DNA from: Alphaproteobacteria bacterium
GTDB taxonomy: Bacteria > Pseudomonadota > Alphaproteobacteria > UBA8366
Assembly (NCBI GenBank): GCA_029861675.1
Contig: JAOTYV010000014.1
Coordinates: 1 to 32,397, forward strand
DNA: 32,397 bases
Direction of reading: 5' to 3'
Part shown: positions 1-8,615 of the stretch, in pieces
Layout: each line of letters starts with the position of its first letter
Position numbering within the stretch: the first letter of the stretch is position 1
Made by a program: the position numbers and the translations under genes
Notes under the pieces: generated by a model
Database searches by the model: none
What the model was told of the DNA's origin: nothing
Seen by the model: only the letters and a program-made list of their open reading frames with translations

Positions 1-1
1 G

Positions 2-64
2 GCGTCGCCCATATTGTTCTTTGAAATGCTGGAGGGCGTGGACGCGGTTCTATTGTATAAGTAA
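2..64 (+). CDS. possible C-terminal fragment of an upstream gene
   Basis: The first 64 bases are open in frame 2 and end with TAA at 62-64. The frame encodes about 20 residues ending in EGVDAVLLYK. Most of its codons end in G or C, and base composition changes abruptly to AT-rich just after the stop, which is what the 3' end of a gene looks like in this genome. The fragment is too short to assign to a family. Frame 1 stops earlier (22-24) and frame 3 has poorer codon use, so frame 2 is preferred without certainty. Confidence 0.35.
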   Translation, partial: ASPILFFEMLEGVDAVLLYK

Positions 65-217
65 AAATCCAAAATCTCTGTGATATTGATCCTATGAATC
101 GAATAACATGATTAAAATGTATTAAAGAATTTTCAAAATAATTCCAGTAGATACCAATTTCTGCGATGTAAATGGATTTATGCTAATCAATATTATGAGC
201 GTAAGAGTTTTTATTTA
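65..217. other. AT-rich intergenic leader upstream of aguAB
   Basis: About 150 bases of strikingly AT-rich sequence in an otherwise GC-rich window, with runs such as ATTAAAATGTATTAAAGAAT. It must hold the promoter of aguAB. I could not fix a convincing -35/-10 pair: a TTGATC at 86-91 has no good -10 at 17 bp. No hairpin followed by a T run and no recognisable riboswitch is visible. Confidence 0.5.
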
Positions 218-1252
218 GTGTCGACACCGCGATCGCATAATTTTTACATGCCGGCTGAATGGTCGCGACATGATCGCTGCTGGATGGCGTGGCCGTGCCG
301 CGAGGCGCTGTGGGGCGACGAATTGCCGGCCGCGCGGGAAGCCTTCGCGGCGGTCGCCAAGGCGATTGCGGCGTTCGAGCCGGTAACGATGATCGCGCCG
401 CATGGGTTGGTCGAGGAGGCGGCGCGATTGTGCGGGCGCGCGGTCGACGTGGCCACGCCACGGCGCGGGGATGCTCGGGCCGGTATCGACGATTCCTGGA
501 TGCGGGACACCGGTCCCAGCTTTCTGATCGACGGCAAGGGCGGGATCGCGGGGTGTGATTGGCGGTTCAACGGTTGGGGTGGCAAGTACACGTCGATCGA
601 CGACGATGCGGCGCTGGCGTCGCGGATTTTGGCGCAGTTGAATATAAAATGCTTTTCGGCGCCGTTCGTACTCGAAGGCGGCGCCATTCATGTCGATGGC
701 GGCGGCACGGCCCTTGTCACGGAATCGGTGCTGTTGAATGCGAACCGCAATCCAGCGATGGATAAAGCGGCGATGGAGCGGCACTTGGCGGAATGGATCG
801 GCGCGCGCAAGGTGATCTGGCTACCGGGAGGATTGGTCGGCGACGAAACCGATGGCCATGTCGATAATGTCGCCTGTTTTGCACGGCCGGGTGTCGTTCT
901 GGCCTTGAAGGCGGCTGGCGTGGACGATCCCAATGATGAAATTCTGCACGCCAATCGGCGCATTCTCGAAGACGAACGCGACGCGAACGGGCGGCGGTTG
1001 GAGGTTATCGAGATCGAGCAACCAACGCTGCGGGATGGTGCGAACCGTCCGCTCGCGGCGTCCTATATCAACTTCTATCTCGCCAATGGTGGTGTAATCG
1101 CGCCGCGCTTCGGCATACCGGCGGACGGGCCGGCGGCGGATGCCCTGGCGGACACGTTCCCCGAGCGCCGGGTGGTTCAGGTCGATGCCAGCGCCATCGT
1201 GCGGGGCGGCGGCGGCATTCATTGTATAACGCAACAACAGCCGAGGCCGTGA
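218..1252 (+). CDS. aguA: agmatine deiminase (agmatine iminohydrolase)
   Basis: Cytoplasmic enzyme of the guanidino-group modifying superfamily that converts agmatine to N-carbamoylputrescine and ammonia. The 344-residue protein has the family length and landmarks: MPAEWSRH near the N terminus, DDSWMRDTGP (about 91-100), the EGGAIHVDG block, GDETDGHVDN, and the C-terminal GGGGIHCITQQQP with catalytic Cys336. The start is GTG at 218. An in-frame ATG at 248 lies inside the conserved N-terminal block and would remove the usual leading residues. The ribosome-binding site is weak (AAGAG at 203-207). The stop overlaps the aguB start by one base (TGATG), so the two genes are translationally coupled and form the two-step agmatine to putrescine route. 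Confidence in the assignment is high. Confidence 0.95.
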   Translation: MSTPRSHNFYMPAEWSRHDRCWMAWPCREALWGDELPAAREAFAAVAKAIAAFEPVTMIAPHGLVEEAARLCGRAVDVATPRRGDARAGIDDSWMRDTGPSFLIDGKGGIAGCDWRFNGWGGKYTSIDDDAALASRILAQLNIKCFSAPFVLEGGAIHVDGGGTALVTESVLLNANRNPAMDKAAMERHLAEWIGARKVIWLPGGLVGDETDGHVDNVACFARPGVVLALKAAGVDDPNDEILHANRRILEDERDANGRRLEVIEIEQPTLRDGANRPLAASYINFYLANGGVIAPRFGIPADGPAADALADTFPERRVVQVDASAIVRGGGGIHCITQQQPRP

Positions 1253-2127
1253 TGCGGGAGATCACCGTCGCCGTTACCCAGATGGAGTGCGGCTGGGACC
1301 ATTCGGCAAATCATGCGCAGGCGGAGGCACTGGTCCGCCGCGCGGCGGCGGAGGGCGCCGATGTGGTGCTTCTGCAGGAGCTGTTCGAAACACCGTATTT
1401 CTGTACCGACATGAACCGCGATTATTTCGAGTTGGCGCGAACCTTTGACGACAACCCCATGATTGAACGGATGTCGGCCCTGGCCGCCGGACTGGAGGTG
1501 GTTCTGCCGGTGAGTTTCTTCGAGCGAGACGGCAATGCCTATTTCAACACGCTCGCCATGATCGATGCCGACGGTGCGGTGCTCGGGCGCTATCGCAAGA
1601 GCCATATTCCCGAAGGTCCGGGATACGAAGAAAAATTCTATTTCCAGCCGGGCGACACTGGTTTCAGGGTTTGGCCGACCCGCTTCGGTATCTTGGGCGC
1701 CGCGATCTGCTGGGACCAATGGTTTCCGGAATGTGCCCGGGCGATGGTCCTGGCGGGGGCGGAGGTGCTGCTCTATCCCTCGGCGATCGGCAACGAGCCG
1801 CAAGATGCGGCGCTCGATTCAAACGGCCATTGGCAGCGTGTCATGCAGGGGCATGCGGCGGCGAATATGGTGCCCGTGGCGGCCTCCAACCGCATCGGCG
1901 TGGAGGTGCATGACTCCGCGACGATGACATTCTATGGATCATCCTTTGTTGCCGGACCGACGGGAGAGATCGTTGCGGAAGCGCCACGCGACGGCGCCGC
2001 GGTGGTAACTGCGCGTTTCGATCTGGATTCGCTAGCCGCGGCGCGGCGATCCTGGGGACTCTTCCGGGACCGCCGTCCGGATCTGTATGGTGCGCTCACC
2101 GCGCCGCCGGAGCCGAAGAAAGGCTAA
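1252..2127 (+). CDS. aguB: N-carbamoylputrescine amidase
   Basis: Nitrilase-superfamily (C-N hydrolase) amidase that hydrolyses N-carbamoylputrescine to putrescine, CO2 and ammonia. The 291-residue protein shows the Glu-Lys-Cys triad in order: E43 in LLQELFE, K116 in YRKSHIP and C153 in ICWDQWFPE. These contexts, including the GPGYEEKFYFQPGD stretch, are typical of AguB rather than of generic nitrilases. The ATG at 1252 overlaps the aguA stop. An in-frame upstream start at 1222 would extend into aguA and is not needed. With aguA it supplies putrescine from arginine-derived agmatine; no arginine decarboxylase gene is in the window. Confidence 0.95.
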   Translation: MREITVAVTQMECGWDHSANHAQAEALVRRAAAEGADVVLLQELFETPYFCTDMNRDYFELARTFDDNPMIERMSALAAGLEVVLPVSFFERDGNAYFNTLAMIDADGAVLGRYRKSHIPEGPGYEEKFYFQPGDTGFRVWPTRFGILGAAICWDQWFPECARAMVLAGAEVLLYPSAIGNEPQDAALDSNGHWQRVMQGHAAANMVPVAASNRIGVEVHDSATMTFYGSSFVAGPTGEIVAEAPRDGAAVVTARFDLDSLAAARRSWGLFRDRRPDLYGALTAPPEPKKG

Positions 2128-2258
2128 TCGGCGGGGTTCGCCGGTTGGGCCGCTTCGGTCCATTCCCAGGTGAATTCCTCCGCGCGCGGTCTTTATCTTG
2201 AGGCGCGGTGCGGCATCCTTCGGGAGCCTCATAATTTCTTGTTTTCCGCCGCCGTAAT

Positions 2259-2954
2259 CTACAGCATTCCGGCGGGCGGTGCGGCCGGTTGCAGCCGTCC
2301 GCGGCCGTCAAACAGCGTAATCAGTACGAATCCTGCCAGGAATCCACCGATATGGGCCTCCCAGGCGATCCCACCGACATCGTCGGGGAGGAAAAGCGGG
2401 AATATTCCAAGAGCGACGGTAAAGATCAGCCAGATCATGACGAAGCTTATGACCGTCTTGCGGCGCAGGAACGGCAGCGCGGTGCCGACACTCTTTGACG
2501 GCCAGAGGCTTACCCGGGCGACCGCACCGACCATGCCGGAAATTGCCCCCGACGCGCCGAGTAGGATGGCGTAATTCCCGGGAAACAGCCATGACCAGAA
2601 GAAGGCGGCGAAGGCGCCGCAGAGGCAATACAACAGGATGAATTGCGATGCTCCCATCCGTCGTGCGACGGCGGTGCCAAAGGCCAGCAAAAACGCCACA
2701 TTCATCACCAGATGGCTTAAATCGGCATGCAGGAACAAATGACTGATCGATGTCATGGCGGTCGTCAGCCACTCGGGAACGACGCCGCCGGTGGGCTGCA
2801 GCCGGACCGGCTCGAAGACGAATTGTTCCAAAACGGCGCGTTGGTAGGTTATGGGCAGCAGCTCGCGCACGATATGGATGAGCACCGTAATACCGGTCAG
2901 CCAGCGAATCGCCGCGGGCGCATTGAGAATGGGTTGTCTGGAACGGGTTATCAA
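2259..2954 (-). CDS. rhomboid family intramembrane serine protease
   Basis: Polytopic inner-membrane serine protease that cleaves membrane-embedded substrates; the substrate here is unknown. From the chosen start the protein has 231 residues with about six hydrophobic segments. Rhomboid signatures are complete: H81-L-V-M-N85 in the second helix, GASG with nucleophile Ser135, and AHIGG with catalytic His201. No ATG occurs near the N terminus. A TTG at 2954 (protein starting MITRSRQPIL, matching the usual 'RQPxxNxP' beginning) is preferred. A TTG at 3062 gives a 36-residue longer product but leaves only 35 bp to the divergent synthetase gene. It stands alone and is convergent with aguB. Function is sure at family level, the start is not. 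Confidence 0.88.
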   Translation of the reverse strand: MITRSRQPILNAPAAIRWLTGITVLIHIVRELLPITYQRAVLEQFVFEPVRLQPTGGVVPEWLTTAMTSISHLFLHADLSHLVMNVAFLLAFGTAVARRMGASQFILLYCLCGAFAAFFWSWLFPGNYAILLGASGAISGMVGAVARVSLWPSKSVGTALPFLRRKTVISFVMIWLIFTVALGIFPLFLPDDVGGIAWEAHIGGFLAGFVLITLFDGRGRLQPAAPPAGML

Positions 2955-3097
2955 ACGGTCCTGTCCGGAAATGGCGCTCTCCGCTATGTAAGCGGCGATC
3001 GGCCAATGCACAAGTTGCAAGTGCTTATACCGGGTCTTTAGAATTGCCGTGCCGGTAGCCAAACCACCGCTTTGCGGAAATCAGGAGGAAATTGTTC

Positions 3098-4609
3098 ATG
3101 AATCTCGCGGCCTGGTTGACGAGGGCGGGCAAGGCGCTGGGCGAATCGCCCGCATTGGGCATCGGCGGCAGCACGGTTCGAAATTATCGCGAGATGGCGC
3201 GCCGCGTCGCCGTGCTGGCCGGTGCTATGCGCGATCGTTTGGGGCTCCGGCCCGGAGACCGGGTCGCCTTTACGATGAAGAATTGCCCGGACTACGTCGA
3301 GGTATTGTTCGCCGCCTGGCACGCGGGCCTTGCCGCGGTCCCCATCAACGCCAAACTCCATGCCAGCGAATTCACGTATATCTTGGAAAACAGCGGCGCC
3401 CGCGTAGTGTTTGCGACCGCGGATTTGTCGCCCGTGATCGGCTCGATCGCCGTGGAAGGGGTGGAGCGGGCGATCGAGGTCGGCTCGCCGGAGTATGCCG
3501 CCCTGTTCGAGGGCGATCCCGCGCCGCTTGCGCAGGTTGAGCCGACCGATGTCGCCTGGCTGTTTTACACCAGCGGCACCACCGGCCAGCCCAAGGGCGC
3601 CATGCTGACGCACCGCGTGCTGACCGCGATGACGCTGAGTTATTTCGCCGATGTCGACACGATCGATCCGGCGGATTGCATCCTGCACGCCGCGCCGATG
3701 AGCCACGGGTCGGGATTGTACATCCTGCCGCATGTATTGCGCGGCGCCTGCAATGTCATACCCGAAAGCGGCGGCTTCGAGCCGGATGAAATGTTCGACT
3801 TGATGGACCGCTGGCGCGGCATGGCGATATTCGCGGCGCCGACTATGGTCAAGCGGCTGACCGATTTTCCGGAGGATCGGGACAGTGCCGGTTTGAAGTC
3901 CATTCTCTATGGCGGCGGGCCGATGTATGTCGCCGACGCGCAGGCCGCGCTCGACCGGTTCGGTCCGAAACTGGTGCAGATCTACGGGCAGGGCGAGAGT
4001 CCGATGACGATCACCTATCTCGGGCGGGACGTGATCGCCGCGCGGGACCATCCACGCTGGGTGGAACGGCTGGGATCGGTCGGCGTCGCGCAAAGCGTTG
4101 TCGAGGTGCGTGTTGCCGACGATCGGGATTTCACCCTGCCGCCGGGCGAAACGGGCGAGGTGCTGGTGCGTGGCGATTCGGTAATGCCGGGGTACTGGCG
4201 CAACCCGGAAGCGACCGCGGCGACGCTGGCGAATGGCTGGCTGCACACGGGCGACGTGGGCGCCATGGACGAGGAGGGCTTCCTGACGCTGAAGGACCGG
4301 TCGAAGGACGTCATCATCAGCGGCGGCACCAATATTTATCCCCGCGAAGTGGAGGAAGTGCTGTTGCGCCATCCCGGCGTTGCGGAAGTATCCGTGATCG
4401 GCCGCCCGGATGCGGAATGGGGCGAGACCGTGGTCGCCTATGTGGTGGCGCGCGGCGATGCACCGGCGCCGGAAGACCTGGATGGGATCTGTCTCGACGC
4501 GATCGCACGTTTTAAGCGGCCGCGCGACTACCGTTTCGTCGATGCATTGCCGAAGAACAATTACGGCAAGGTGCTGAAGACCGCGTTGCGGGAACGCGAC
4601 GCCGAATAA
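3098..4609 (+). CDS. acyl-CoA synthetase, AMP-forming (class I adenylate-forming enzyme)
   Basis: Activates a carboxylic acid with ATP to an acyl-adenylate and then to acyl-CoA. The 503-residue protein has the P-loop YTSGTTGQPKGA at 157-168, the YGQGESPMT A5 motif, HTGDVGAMDEEGF, the hinge KDRSKDVIISGGTNIYP, and the C-terminal NNYGK with catalytic Lys491, so both domains are intact. A very strong ribosome-binding site, AGGAGGA at 3083-3089, is correctly placed for the ATG at 3098; the in-frame TTG at 3092 is too close to it. The acid substrate cannot be read from the sequence; medium/long-chain fatty acid or aromatic acid are both possible. It is a single-gene unit, divergent from the rhomboid gene and convergent with nfeD. 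Confidence 0.9.
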   Translation: MNLAAWLTRAGKALGESPALGIGGSTVRNYREMARRVAVLAGAMRDRLGLRPGDRVAFTMKNCPDYVEVLFAAWHAGLAAVPINAKLHASEFTYILENSGARVVFATADLSPVIGSIAVEGVERAIEVGSPEYAALFEGDPAPLAQVEPTDVAWLFYTSGTTGQPKGAMLTHRVLTAMTLSYFADVDTIDPADCILHAAPMSHGSGLYILPHVLRGACNVIPESGGFEPDEMFDLMDRWRGMAIFAAPTMVKRLTDFPEDRDSAGLKSILYGGGPMYVADAQAALDRFGPKLVQIYGQGESPMTITYLGRDVIAARDHPRWVERLGSVGVAQSVVEVRVADDRDFTLPPGETGEVLVRGDSVMPGYWRNPEATAATLANGWLHTGDVGAMDEEGFLTLKDRSKDVIISGGTNIYPREVEEVLLRHPGVAEVSVIGRPDAEWGETVVAYVVARGDAPAPEDLDGICLDAIARFKRPRDYRFVDALPKNNYGKVLKTALRERDAE

Positions 4610-4688
4610 GATACCGCCAGACCATTTCTCGATTAAATTGACTCAAGCGAATTGGTCTATCTCTTGGTTTTTACGCAAATACGTCGTC

Positions 4689-4707
4689 GCGAACCGCTTC
4701 GGTTCGC
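4689..4707. terminator. hairpin between convergent genes
   Basis: Perfect 8-bp inverted repeat GCGAACCG/CGGTTCGC with a 3-nt loop, in the gap between the convergent acyl-CoA synthetase and nfeD genes. There is no long T run on either side, so it would be a weak intrinsic terminator or a 3'-end stabilising stem serving both directions. Confidence 0.5.
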
Positions 4708-4724
4708 TCGGGATTTGCTCTAAT

Positions 4725-5177
4725 TCAGGTGCTTTCGACTTTCAGTACGATACCGTCCGCGCCGGTAATCTTGACTTGCGTACCGGCCGCCAGATCGCTG
4801 CCGTCGCTGGTGGCGACTTTCCAGAAGGTATCGTCGATCCGCACCTTACCGACACCGTTCTCGGTTGCGTCGTCGAGGCTCGCCATGCGGCCGACATACT
4901 GCGCGCCGCGCCGGTTGAGCGTGTTCTCTTCCTCTTTCGGCGGGTTTTTGTGCTGCCAATAACGCCACGCCACGATCGCGCTGACCGATAAAACCGCGAA
5001 GATGAGCAATTGAATTTGCCAGCTCGTCTCCGGTGCGAAAACAAGCAATAACCCGACAATGCCGGTGCCCGCGGCCATCCAGAGAAAGAAAGTCCCGGGC
5101 AGCAGCATTTCCAGGACCAGAAAGACGAGTCCGAGAATCCACCAGTGCCAGAATTCGATGCTTTCCAGGAATGCCAT
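4725..5177 (-). CDS. NfeD family membrane protein
   Basis: Short-form NfeD protein of 150 residues, the partner of the SPFH protein encoded just upstream. The N-terminal two thirds hold hydrophobic segments (WWILGLVFLVLEMLLPGTFF, then about residues 36-71), and the last 60 residues form the OB-fold typical of NfeD (MASLDDATENGVGKVRIDD to the C terminus). The ATG at 5177 overlaps the stop of qmcA by one base (TGATG), so translation is coupled. A longer reading frame upstream is only a shadow inside qmcA. Known role of such pairs: organisation or quality control of the inner membrane together with the SPFH oligomer; the exact role here is not known. Confidence 0.9.
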   Translation of the reverse strand: MAFLESIEFWHWWILGLVFLVLEMLLPGTFFLWMAAGTGIVGLLLVFAPETSWQIQLLIFAVLSVSAIVAWRYWQHKNPPKEEENTLNRRGAQYVGRMASLDDATENGVGKVRIDDTFWKVATSDGSDLAAGTQVKITGADGIVLKVEST

Positions 5178-6124
5178 CAGGTAGTCTCCTGGCTGCGACG
5201 GCGGCTCTGGTTGATGATTTCTGCGACGCCGCCGATAGCGCCGATCACCCCGGAGGCTTCGAGCGGCATGAACAGGGTATTCTGGTTCGGCGAATTGGCG
5301 AATTGGCCGAGCGCGTCCACATATTTCTGGGCGATGAAATAATTGATCGCGTTGATGTCGCCGCGCGCAATCGCCTCGGATACCATGCGGGTCGCTTCCG
5401 CTTCCGCTTGTGCGGCGCGTTCGCGGGCTTCGGCGTCTCGGAAGGCCGATTCCCGCCGGCCTTCCGCTTCCAGAATGGCCGACTGCTTCTCGCCTTCGGC
5501 GCGCAGGATATCCGATTGCCGCACGCCCTCCGCTTCGAGAATGACCGCACGCTTGATGCGTTCCGCCTTCATCTGGCCGCCCATCGCCTCGACCAGGTCG
5601 CGCGGCGGCGAGATATCCTTGATTTCGATACGGGTGACCTTGACACCCCACGGCGCGGTCGCTTCATCGACCACGCCCAGCAGGCGGGCGTTGATTTCAT
5701 CGCGTTTCGATAGCAACTCATCGAGATCGAGCGATCCCAGAACCGTCCGGATATTGGTCATGGTCAGGTTGAGGATCGCGCGTTCGAGATCGTTCACCTC
5801 GTAGGCGGCCTGGGCCGCATCGACGACTTGGAAGAAGATCACGCCATCCGCCGTTATCATGGCGTTGTCCTTGCTGATCACTTCCTGGCTCGGCACGTCG
5901 AGCACGGTTTCGCGCATGTTTAATCTTGCGCCAACTCGATCAATGAATGGGGTGATCAAATGCAGGCCGGGACGAAGCGTTCGTGTATATCGGCCAAACC
6001 GTTCGACCGTAAATTCGAATCCTTGCGGGACCTGTTTGATCCCCATAAAGAGGATAAGAACCGCCAACAGCACGAATACGACTACAAAAATCGCGAAACC
6101 GTCAAAGCCCATTATGTCCGTCAT
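5177..6124 (-). CDS. qmcA: SPFH/Band 7 (stomatin-like) membrane protein, QmcA type
   Basis: Membrane-anchored scaffold protein of the SPFH/prohibitin-homology family. The 315-residue product has one N-terminal membrane segment (about residues 8-28), the Band 7 domain ([45 protein letters not shown]) and a long charged Ala/Glu-rich coiled coil with repeated 'ILEAEG'-like units from about residue 190 to 250, followed by the conserved [16 protein letters not shown] block. The match to E. coli QmcA is close over the whole length. The ATG at 6124 (MTDIMGFD) is chosen; an upstream in-frame extension with many Cys and Arg does not look like the family, and AAAGGAA lies upstream. It is in an operon with nfeD. 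Confidence 0.93.
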   Translation of the reverse strand: MTDIMGFDGFAIFVVVFVLLAVLILFMGIKQVPQGFEFTVERFGRYTRTLRPGLHLITPFIDRVGARLNMRETVLDVPSQEVISKDNAMITADGVIFFQVVDAAQAAYEVNDLERAILNLTMTNIRTVLGSLDLDELLSKRDEINARLLGVVDEATAPWGVKVTRIEIKDISPPRDLVEAMGGQMKAERIKRAVILEAEGVRQSDILRAEGEKQSAILEAEGRRESAFRDAEARERAAQAEAEATRMVSEAIARGDINAINYFIAQKYVDALGQFANSPNQNTLFMPLEASGVIGAIGGVAEIINQSRRRSQETT

Positions 6125-6166
6125 ATTCCAAACGTTCCTTTTACCGCACCGTTCACTTCGCGGGGC

Positions 6167-6175
6167 ATCATAGCA
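6167..6175 (-). promoter_or_regulatory. candidate extended -10 promoter of qmcA-nfeD
   Basis: Read on the minus strand, TGC-TATGAT forms an extended -10 element about 43 nt before the qmcA start codon, implying a leader of some 35 nt. No matching -35 hexamer is visible, which is compatible with the extended -10 class. This is inferred from consensus only. Confidence 0.35.
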
Positions 6176-6257
6176 TTTTTTGCAGCGCAAGATTCGGCAT
6201 TTCGTTGGGCCGAAGGATCGAATTCTCGAAGCGCTATGGAGGCCATGGCGCGTATTT

Positions 6258-7208
6258 CTAAACGAACCGGCCGAGCCGCACCGCGGTGTGACCTCGTGTC
6301 GTGCGGCGGGTCGGCATGATCAGGACGCAGTTGTCATACGGGGTCGCGACGGGGTCGTCGCCGTCAAAGCCCAGCGGCGTGCCCGCCTTTGGAATGACCT
6401 CCATGCCGACGAAATCCTCGACGAATCGGAAGCTGTTATTCTTGATGGTGACCGCCTGGGTCACCTCGATGAATTTCTGCGGCGGCGGATTGCCCGCCAC
6501 CAGCGGATCGATGAAGGTGTCGTTCAATATATCCATGTGCTTGAGAAATCGAAGCGCCGTTTGCATGGCGATGTCGACGCTCGCGCGTTCCCAATGCTGG
6601 CCGCACTCCACGAGCAACGCATTCTTGGGGCTGGCCGGATCGCCGAATTCGCCATAGTCGCGCATGCGCTTGCCGGCCGCATGACCTTCGTCGCTCACCA
6701 CGTACTCCGGACAGCCGACGGCGGCGGCGAGGTCGCGTCCTTTCGCGAGCGGTCCGGCGAGTACGAGCGCCGGCGTCTTGGTCTGCATCGAATGGATGTC
6801 GAGCAGGAAATCCGCTTGATCGACCAATGGCCGGACGGCGCGGGCGCGTTCCAGCTCCCAAGTGTCGCGCGTCCCGTCAAGGACGTCTTCCGACCACAGC
6901 CGGTTGAAATCTTCATCGACATACCGGGACAGACCCGGAAACGCGGGGTCGAAGTTCTGGAATGCCTTGTAGTTGGTGAAACCCAGGGTCAGCTTGCCGC
7001 GTTTCGGCCGCGTGATGTTGCGGAACAGGAAATCCAGGACAACCGCGCCGCAGAGCTCATTGCCATGGGTGACCGCGGTCATCATGACGTGCGGACCGGG
7101 CCGGCCGCTTTCGAGCGTGGTCACGTAGTCGACACCCGTATTGCCGTCGCGATAGGGCGTAATGTCGGGTGGCGTAATTTCCACCGGGTAGTCATTTACG
7201 GCTGGCAC
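6258..7208 (-). CDS. succinylglutamate desuccinylase/aspartoacylase (M14-like) family zinc deacylase
   Basis: Zinc-dependent hydrolase that removes an acyl group from an N-acyl amino acid; the substrate is not determined. The 316-residue protein has the zinc ligands H48 and E51 in THGNE, H139 in LLDIHSM, the substrate-binding FNRLW block (about 101-105) and a likely catalytic Glu201 in LLVECGQHW. The GTG at 7208 is preceded by GGAGA at good spacing and gives [14 protein letters not shown] at 7262 would add 18 residues rich in Arg that do not look like the family. It is upstream of qmcA on the same strand but 133 bp away, and downstream of the argE-like gene by 102 bp. Succinylglutamate, N-acetylaspartate and other N-acyl amino acids are all possible substrates. 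Confidence 0.85.
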   Translation of the reverse strand: MPAVNDYPVEITPPDITPYRDGNTGVDYVTTLESGRPGPHVMMTAVTHGNELCGAVVLDFLFRNITRPKRGKLTLGFTNYKAFQNFDPAFPGLSRYVDEDFNRLWSEDVLDGTRDTWELERARAVRPLVDQADFLLDIHSMQTKTPALVLAGPLAKGRDLAAAVGCPEYVVSDEGHAAGKRMRDYGEFGDPASPKNALLVECGQHWERASVDIAMQTALRFLKHMDILNDTFIDPLVAGNPPPQKFIEVTQAVTIKNNSFRFVEDFVGMEVIPKAGTPLGFDGDDPVATPYDNCVLIMPTRRTTRGHTAVRLGRFV

Positions 7209-7310
7209 GACCGCGTCTCCGGATATGTCAGGCGCGACACCATACTGGCGTCGCCGCCGCAAGGCGAGGAGTAACGCCGGTCCGAGAAAGGATCTTCGGT
7301 TGGCACGCTA

Positions 7311-8474
7311 TTATTTGCAGACATGCGCCAGCAGGCGGTCCATGAAGATCTCGCCCTTGGCGATCTGGTCGAGGCTGATGTATTCGTCCGGCTTGTGCGC
7401 CTGCTCGATGCTGCCGGGGCCGCACACCACAGTCGGAATGCCGACCTCCTGTTGAAACAAGCCCGCTTCGGTGCCGAAGGAAACCTTGCCGTGGTCGTTG
7501 CGTTCGGCCAGCGTCTTGGCGAGCGTTACCACCTCGTCCCCCGGATCGTTGTTGAGCGCCGGGATCGACGAGAGTTGTTCGAACTGGAAACCGCTGGCCG
7601 GATCGAGCGCTTTCATCATCGGTTCCAGGGTTTCGCGGGTGTAGGTTTCGACTTCCGCGTACAAGGTCGCTGGGTCGTATTCCGGCAGATGGCGGATTTC
7701 GAAATCGAAGGTGCAGTCCTTCGGGACGATGTTGAGCGCGGTACCGCCATGGACCGTTCCGGTGTGCACCGTCGTGTGGGCAATGTCGAACAGCGGGTCA
7801 TAGGGGCCTTCCGCTTCGATGCGCCGTGCGATGCCTTTCATGAACGCAATCAGTTCCGCGGCGTACTCGACCGCGTTCACGCCCTTCGGCGCCAGGCTGG
7901 AATGCGCTTCCCAGCCGCGGACATGCGCCCGGTAGCTGAATTTGCCCTTGTGCGCGATGGTGACCTGCATGTCGGTCGGTTCACCGACGATGCACATGGC
8001 GGGTTTGATGTCGAAGCCGTTCATCACGTCGAGCAGCCGGCGCACGCCGATGCAGCCGATTTCCTCGTCATGGGAAAACGCAAGATGGATCGGGGTACGC
8101 AGCCCGCCCTCGAGAAAGCGCGGCGCATAGGCCAGGCAAATCGCGATAAAACTCTTCATGTCGCAGGTGCCGCGACCGTATAGCCGTCCGTCTTTTTCGG
8201 TGATGGCGAAAGGATCGCTCTGCCAGTTCTGTCCGTCGACCGGGACCACGTCGGTGTGTCCCGACAGCATGATGCCCGGCCGGTCGGTGGGGCCGAGCGT
8301 CGCGTACAGGTTGGCTTTGCCTTTTTGCTCGTCGTAGACCAGCGTTGACTTGATCCCCAATCCATCAAGGTATGTCTTGACGAAGTCGATCAGTTCAAGG
8401 TTTGACTCGCGGCTTGTGGTATCGAAACTCACGAGTTTGCGAATCAGGTCCAGGCTCTTGAGACTGTCTGGCAC
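7311..8474 (-). CDS. argE: acetylornithine deacetylase (M20 family)
   Basis: Metal-dependent M20 amidase, most likely converting N-acetylornithine to ornithine and acetate. The 387-residue protein has the full metal-site pattern: SGHTD (H73, D75), GRGTCDMKSF (D105), SHDEEIG (E137, E138), VGEPTDM, and a C-terminal GSIEQAHKPDEYI histidine. The GTG at 8474 is preceded by AGAGAGG at correct spacing and yields MPDSLKSLDLIRKLVSFDTT, the typical ArgE beginning. The reading frame continues open far upstream (to 9317) only because it runs antisense to the thrC-like gene. Members of this family also act on other N-acyl amino acids, so a catabolic role is possible. Divergent from the thrC-like gene. Confidence 0.88.
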   Translation of the reverse strand: MPDSLKSLDLIRKLVSFDTTSRESNLELIDFVKTYLDGLGIKSTLVYDEQKGKANLYATLGPTDRPGIMLSGHTDVVPVDGQNWQSDPFAITEKDGRLYGRGTCDMKSFIAICLAYAPRFLEGGLRTPIHLAFSHDEEIGCIGVRRLLDVMNGFDIKPAMCIVGEPTDMQVTIAHKGKFSYRAHVRGWEAHSSLAPKGVNAVEYAAELIAFMKGIARRIEAEGPYDPLFDIAHTTVHTGTVHGGTALNIVPKDCTFDFEIRHLPEYDPATLYAEVETYTRETLEPMMKALDPASGFQFEQLSSIPALNNDPGDEVVTLAKTLAERNDHGKVSFGTEAGLFQQEVGIPTVVCGPGSIEQAHKPDEYISLDQIAKGEIFMDRLLAHVCK

Positions 8475-8615
8475 GATGCCTCTCTGATGGTGGCGGAAGG
8501 GACCGGTGCGCACAGCATAGCCATTCATGCGGGCCGGGCCAGCGCCTAATGCGGCGGTCCGCCGGCTGCCGGTGGCACCGCGCCGCGGCGCGCGGCAAGT
8601 GAGGAGAAGATTTCG

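Noticed and set aside
3038..4372. 444-codon frame on the minus strand
   Set aside because: Antisense to the acyl-CoA synthetase, whose motifs are complete; the product is a low-complexity Arg/His-rich shadow.
7299..7320. TTGGCACG followed by TTTGCA, resembling a sigma-54 promoter
   Set aside because: The GG and GC elements are 15 bp apart instead of 12, and the site overlaps the 3' end of argE.
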